Part shown: positions 61,681 through 64,000 of the stretch, in pieces
Position numbering within the stretch: position 1 is the first letter of the stretch
Layout of the letters: each line of letters begins with the position of its first letter
Origin: Hydrotaea diabolus
Taxonomy: Eukaryota > Arthropoda > Insecta > Diptera > Muscidae
Direction of reading: 5' to 3'
Assembly: GCA_963513945.1 (NCBI GenBank)
Contig: OY740716.1
Location: 213,271,646 to 213,335,645 of the forward strand
DNA: 64,000 nucleotides
Position numbers and translations under genes: made by a program
Notes under the pieces: generated by a model
What the model saw: the letters and a program-made list of their open reading frames with translations, nothing else
Databases searched by the model: none
What the model was told of the DNA's origin: nothing

Positions 61681-62560
61681 ACTAAAGTATTCTTCCAGCC
61701 TCGGTGTCGTTATATAAGATTGCAGTCTTTTGCTTTGGTCTGGCAGAAATACCCCACCGAAAAAAAAGAAAGAAAAGAAAGACTTTTTCTCGCGCGCGCT
61801 CTGAGTTGTGCTCTTTTTTCGCAGCAGTTACGAAAAATAAGACGGGTGGAAAACGCTCAGAGTGGTCCGAAGTGAAGATGCCGCTATTGTTACAGATGTT
61901 CGCTGTGCTGCTGCCGCTGCTGCTGTAAATGCCAGTGGTGGTTGTGGTTGTTGCCGCTACTTGGTGTTGCTGTTGCTGCTTGCTTGCAATGATGCGCGTT
62001 GTCTGTGCGATCACCTTGACAATGGCAATGCTTATGAATGCCAAACATAACTCTTAACAGTCCAGCAAGCCAACGAAAAGTCGGCCCAAAATAGCCAAGC
62101 CAAGTTAAGCTAACAGCAGCAAGAGCAACCTCAGTCACACCGGCAGCAGCAGTACCAGCAACAACCACTGCTGGCTGGTACACTCGTAAACCAAGCTTTA
62201 AGCGAGGCGCACACAGTCACACTTACTAACCATCAGCAGAAGAATAAGAGAAAGAGGGGCAACAGAGCCAAACAATTGTTTGCTGTTTGTTGCTTGTAGC
62301 CGTCGACGTAAAGCAAACCAAATCAACACCATTTGTTCGGAATACTCAGCAGCAACACGGCCGCCTTTAGACCATCTTTCTTTTCATTCATGGAAGAAAC
62401 TGTTGGTATCCCCCTCCCTCGGCAAAGAAAACACTCAAGAGCACGCAAGAGTGTGGCTTTAAAAACTTCGCAACAGAGAAAGACAAAGAGGCAAAAGAGA
62501 AATTTCTCTAAACATAGAAAGAGCGCCATGGAGTCTGATTTACCTTAGGCCTTCCATGGC
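61681..62560. promoter_or_regulatory. Trinucleotide-rich, promoter-like block
   Basis: This interval is distinctly less AT-rich than the preceding 6 kb. It contains TATATAAG (61711-61718), GCGCGCGCTCTGAG (about 61790), a CTG/CCG run (61904-61925), further TTGCTGTTGCTGCTTGCTTGC, and CAGCAGCAG near 62143. Opposing frames (complement 61682-62044 and complement 61890-62183) give Q-, T-, H- and A-rich peptides, as opa-type repeats do in any frame. Known: fly promoters and 5' leader exons often look like this. Inference only: no splice sites or recognised protein support a transcript. Confidence 0.3.
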
Positions 62561-64000
62561 TTGAGTTGCATGCCAACTTGGCTCAGATACTCTTCATTGT
62601 TGTTTTTTTTCTATTCTTTCTTGGTCTAATGCTCCGTGGTGTTTTGTCTTTATGGGAGTTCTTGGCGGTTACACATTTCATGGCGCTGCTGTTCAGGGAT
62701 TGATTCTATTCTTCAAGCAGTTGCTGCCTCAAACGTTGCTGTTGTCTTTATGCTGCTGTACATTGTGTTAGTTGACGTGTTGCTGGTGTAATTGAAAAGC
62801 CATTTAATCACTTGTAATTGCTTAACTTTGAATCGTCCAAGTGTTGGGTACCATCGCATGAACTTCAGCGCGAGGGCATTGAATTTGTATTTTATTTAAT
62901 TGCAAATATATTTCTGCTCGAGTCTGACAATTGTTTCCAGCGGCTCTTCTCTTTTGAACCTTTCATTACTACCTATTCGCATTACAAATACATGTGTTGT
63001 TACTTGTTGCTTCTTTCCTTTTTTCGCTGCCAACACGTGTTGCCGGCATTAATAATTTAAATAAATTATAATATGGTCAAGACTGGTGTTTTGTGCAAAT
63101 GAATAGATATGTTGGTTGGTATTTCCTTAAGGGAGGGAAGCAGGCTGCCATGATTTTTTATTTAACATATCCGACGTGTGTTGCTTGAATGAACAAAAGT
63201 AAGACATTAAACACGAGCATATATTTGCCATAGGCCTTAATACATAATTTTCAATTCTTCAAGCTCTTTATGTGTGACTAATATGCAATATGTGACCACT
63301 AAAGAAAAATCAGGCACTTGCTGTGGCCACAGTATTTTCATTTAATTTTCCTATTTATTCCAAGATTGATTTTGAAAGTTTGCTTAATTTCTATACATTA
63401 GAAGAGGTGTGTTTGAATACACTTTCTAGGGCATATTCTGAAGAAAAAAGTTGGAAGTCATATAAGATAAAGATTGGAATAACTAGAGTTCTGGAGGCGG
63501 TATGTCAGAAATCACAACTAGAGGGGACAGTTCACTGGTTTATTGGATACGCAATTTTATATGGACCTATTAGAGCTGGGGTTGGCTACAGTGTGGTAGA
63601 TAGTGGGTGCAGCTTTTAGCAGGAAGCCAAGCTCGAAATCCACACACGACATCAATCCACATATCAAATCAGTCACAAAGGCCATTTAAAGTCGTTTTAA
63701 AGCTAAAGATCTAGTCCCAATGGGAACGGAAATTAAATCGTGAAAAGATATTTGAGAGCAGTTCTTCATAACTGTTCTTCAAAGTAATGGACTAAACTTC
63801 AGTTTATGCCGACCTTCCATTGGAGTTGGAAGATTGTCAATGAAACACCGATCCTAATACATAGCAGTTTGGTCTGCACATCTAAAGGTGATGAAGATTA
63901 TGGTGTCATATGACTTTTCAACGATCGACAGTATTACTTTAGTAGGACGGATCTACGGAAGACCTGGTGTTGTTTCCTTCAGAGCTGATGGTATTTACCG
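62561..64000. other. Non-coding as far as can be seen
   Basis: 62580-62800 continues CTG-rich. The 98-codon frame at 63323-63619 begins with GTG rather than ATG and has no recognised domain. Nothing else supported. Confidence 0.35.

Noticed and set aside
61682..62183. Q/T/H/A-rich frames on the minus strand that look like a low-complexity fly protein
   Set aside because: CAG/CTG repeats stay open in all frames. Two overlapping frames look equally good, and neither has splice or start support.
63323..63619. 98-codon frame with fairly protein-like composition near the right edge
   Set aside because: It begins with GTG, shows no recognisable family and has no acceptor or donor context that I can defend. 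Left unsupported.
1..64000. CRISPR array, operon or other prokaryotic structure
   Set aside because: No regular direct repeats with unique spacers, no ribosome-binding-site and gene clusters, and the transposons and composition are those of an insect nuclear genome.

Overview
This window reads as nuclear DNA of a higher (brachyceran, probably calyptrate) fly. It is A+T-rich with long homopolymers, TG, CA, TC and TA microsatellites, a CAG/CTG ('opa') block near 61.9 kb, and decayed insect transposons: a mariner, another Tc1/IS630-type transposase, jockey-type LINE fragments and MITEs. Nothing looks bacterial or organellar. I recognise no host protein-coding gene, tRNA or rRNA. Every recognisable coding sequence is a broken transposon gene, so the window is best read as a large intergenic region or long introns. 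The species is inferred, not shown.

Layout. 0-10 kb: a 247-bp MITE (copy 1), a 2 x 143 bp tandem repeat inside older repeat DNA, a T/G-rich stretch at 4-5.1 kb, a 2 x 106 bp tandem repeat, and a reverse-strand copy of a dispersed dipteran repeat. 10-20 kb: MITE copy 2, the C-terminal end of a jockey-type LINE, MITE copy 3, and another dispersed-repeat copy. 20-33 kb: a tRNA-like fragment, a LINE 3' remnant, a degenerate ~170-bp tandem array, a dispersed-repeat copy, a 28-bp palindrome, a nearly full-length but dead mariner (27.2-28.4 kb), and the central reverse-transcriptase part of a jockey-type LINE. 33-50 kb: short tandem duplications, a decayed IS630/Tc1-type transposase (41.2-41.7 kb), and a 354-bp element with inverted ends and a TTA target duplication (49.1 kb). 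50-64 kb: a dispersed repeat with both ends recognisable, a second tRNA-like fragment, a three-unit ~230-250 bp tandem array, and a trinucleotide-rich, promoter-like block near 61.7-62.6 kb.

The strongest unexplained signal is a ~25-bp motif, AAACAAAAGACTTA followed by RRMAACAAACTT, present 21 times in both orientations from 4 to 59.5 kb. The core CAAAAGACTTA is nearly invariant, while the flanks are unrelated between copies. That argues against a transposon family and for a selected site, for example for a sequence-specific DNA-binding protein acting over a large domain. I do not know a described element with this sequence.
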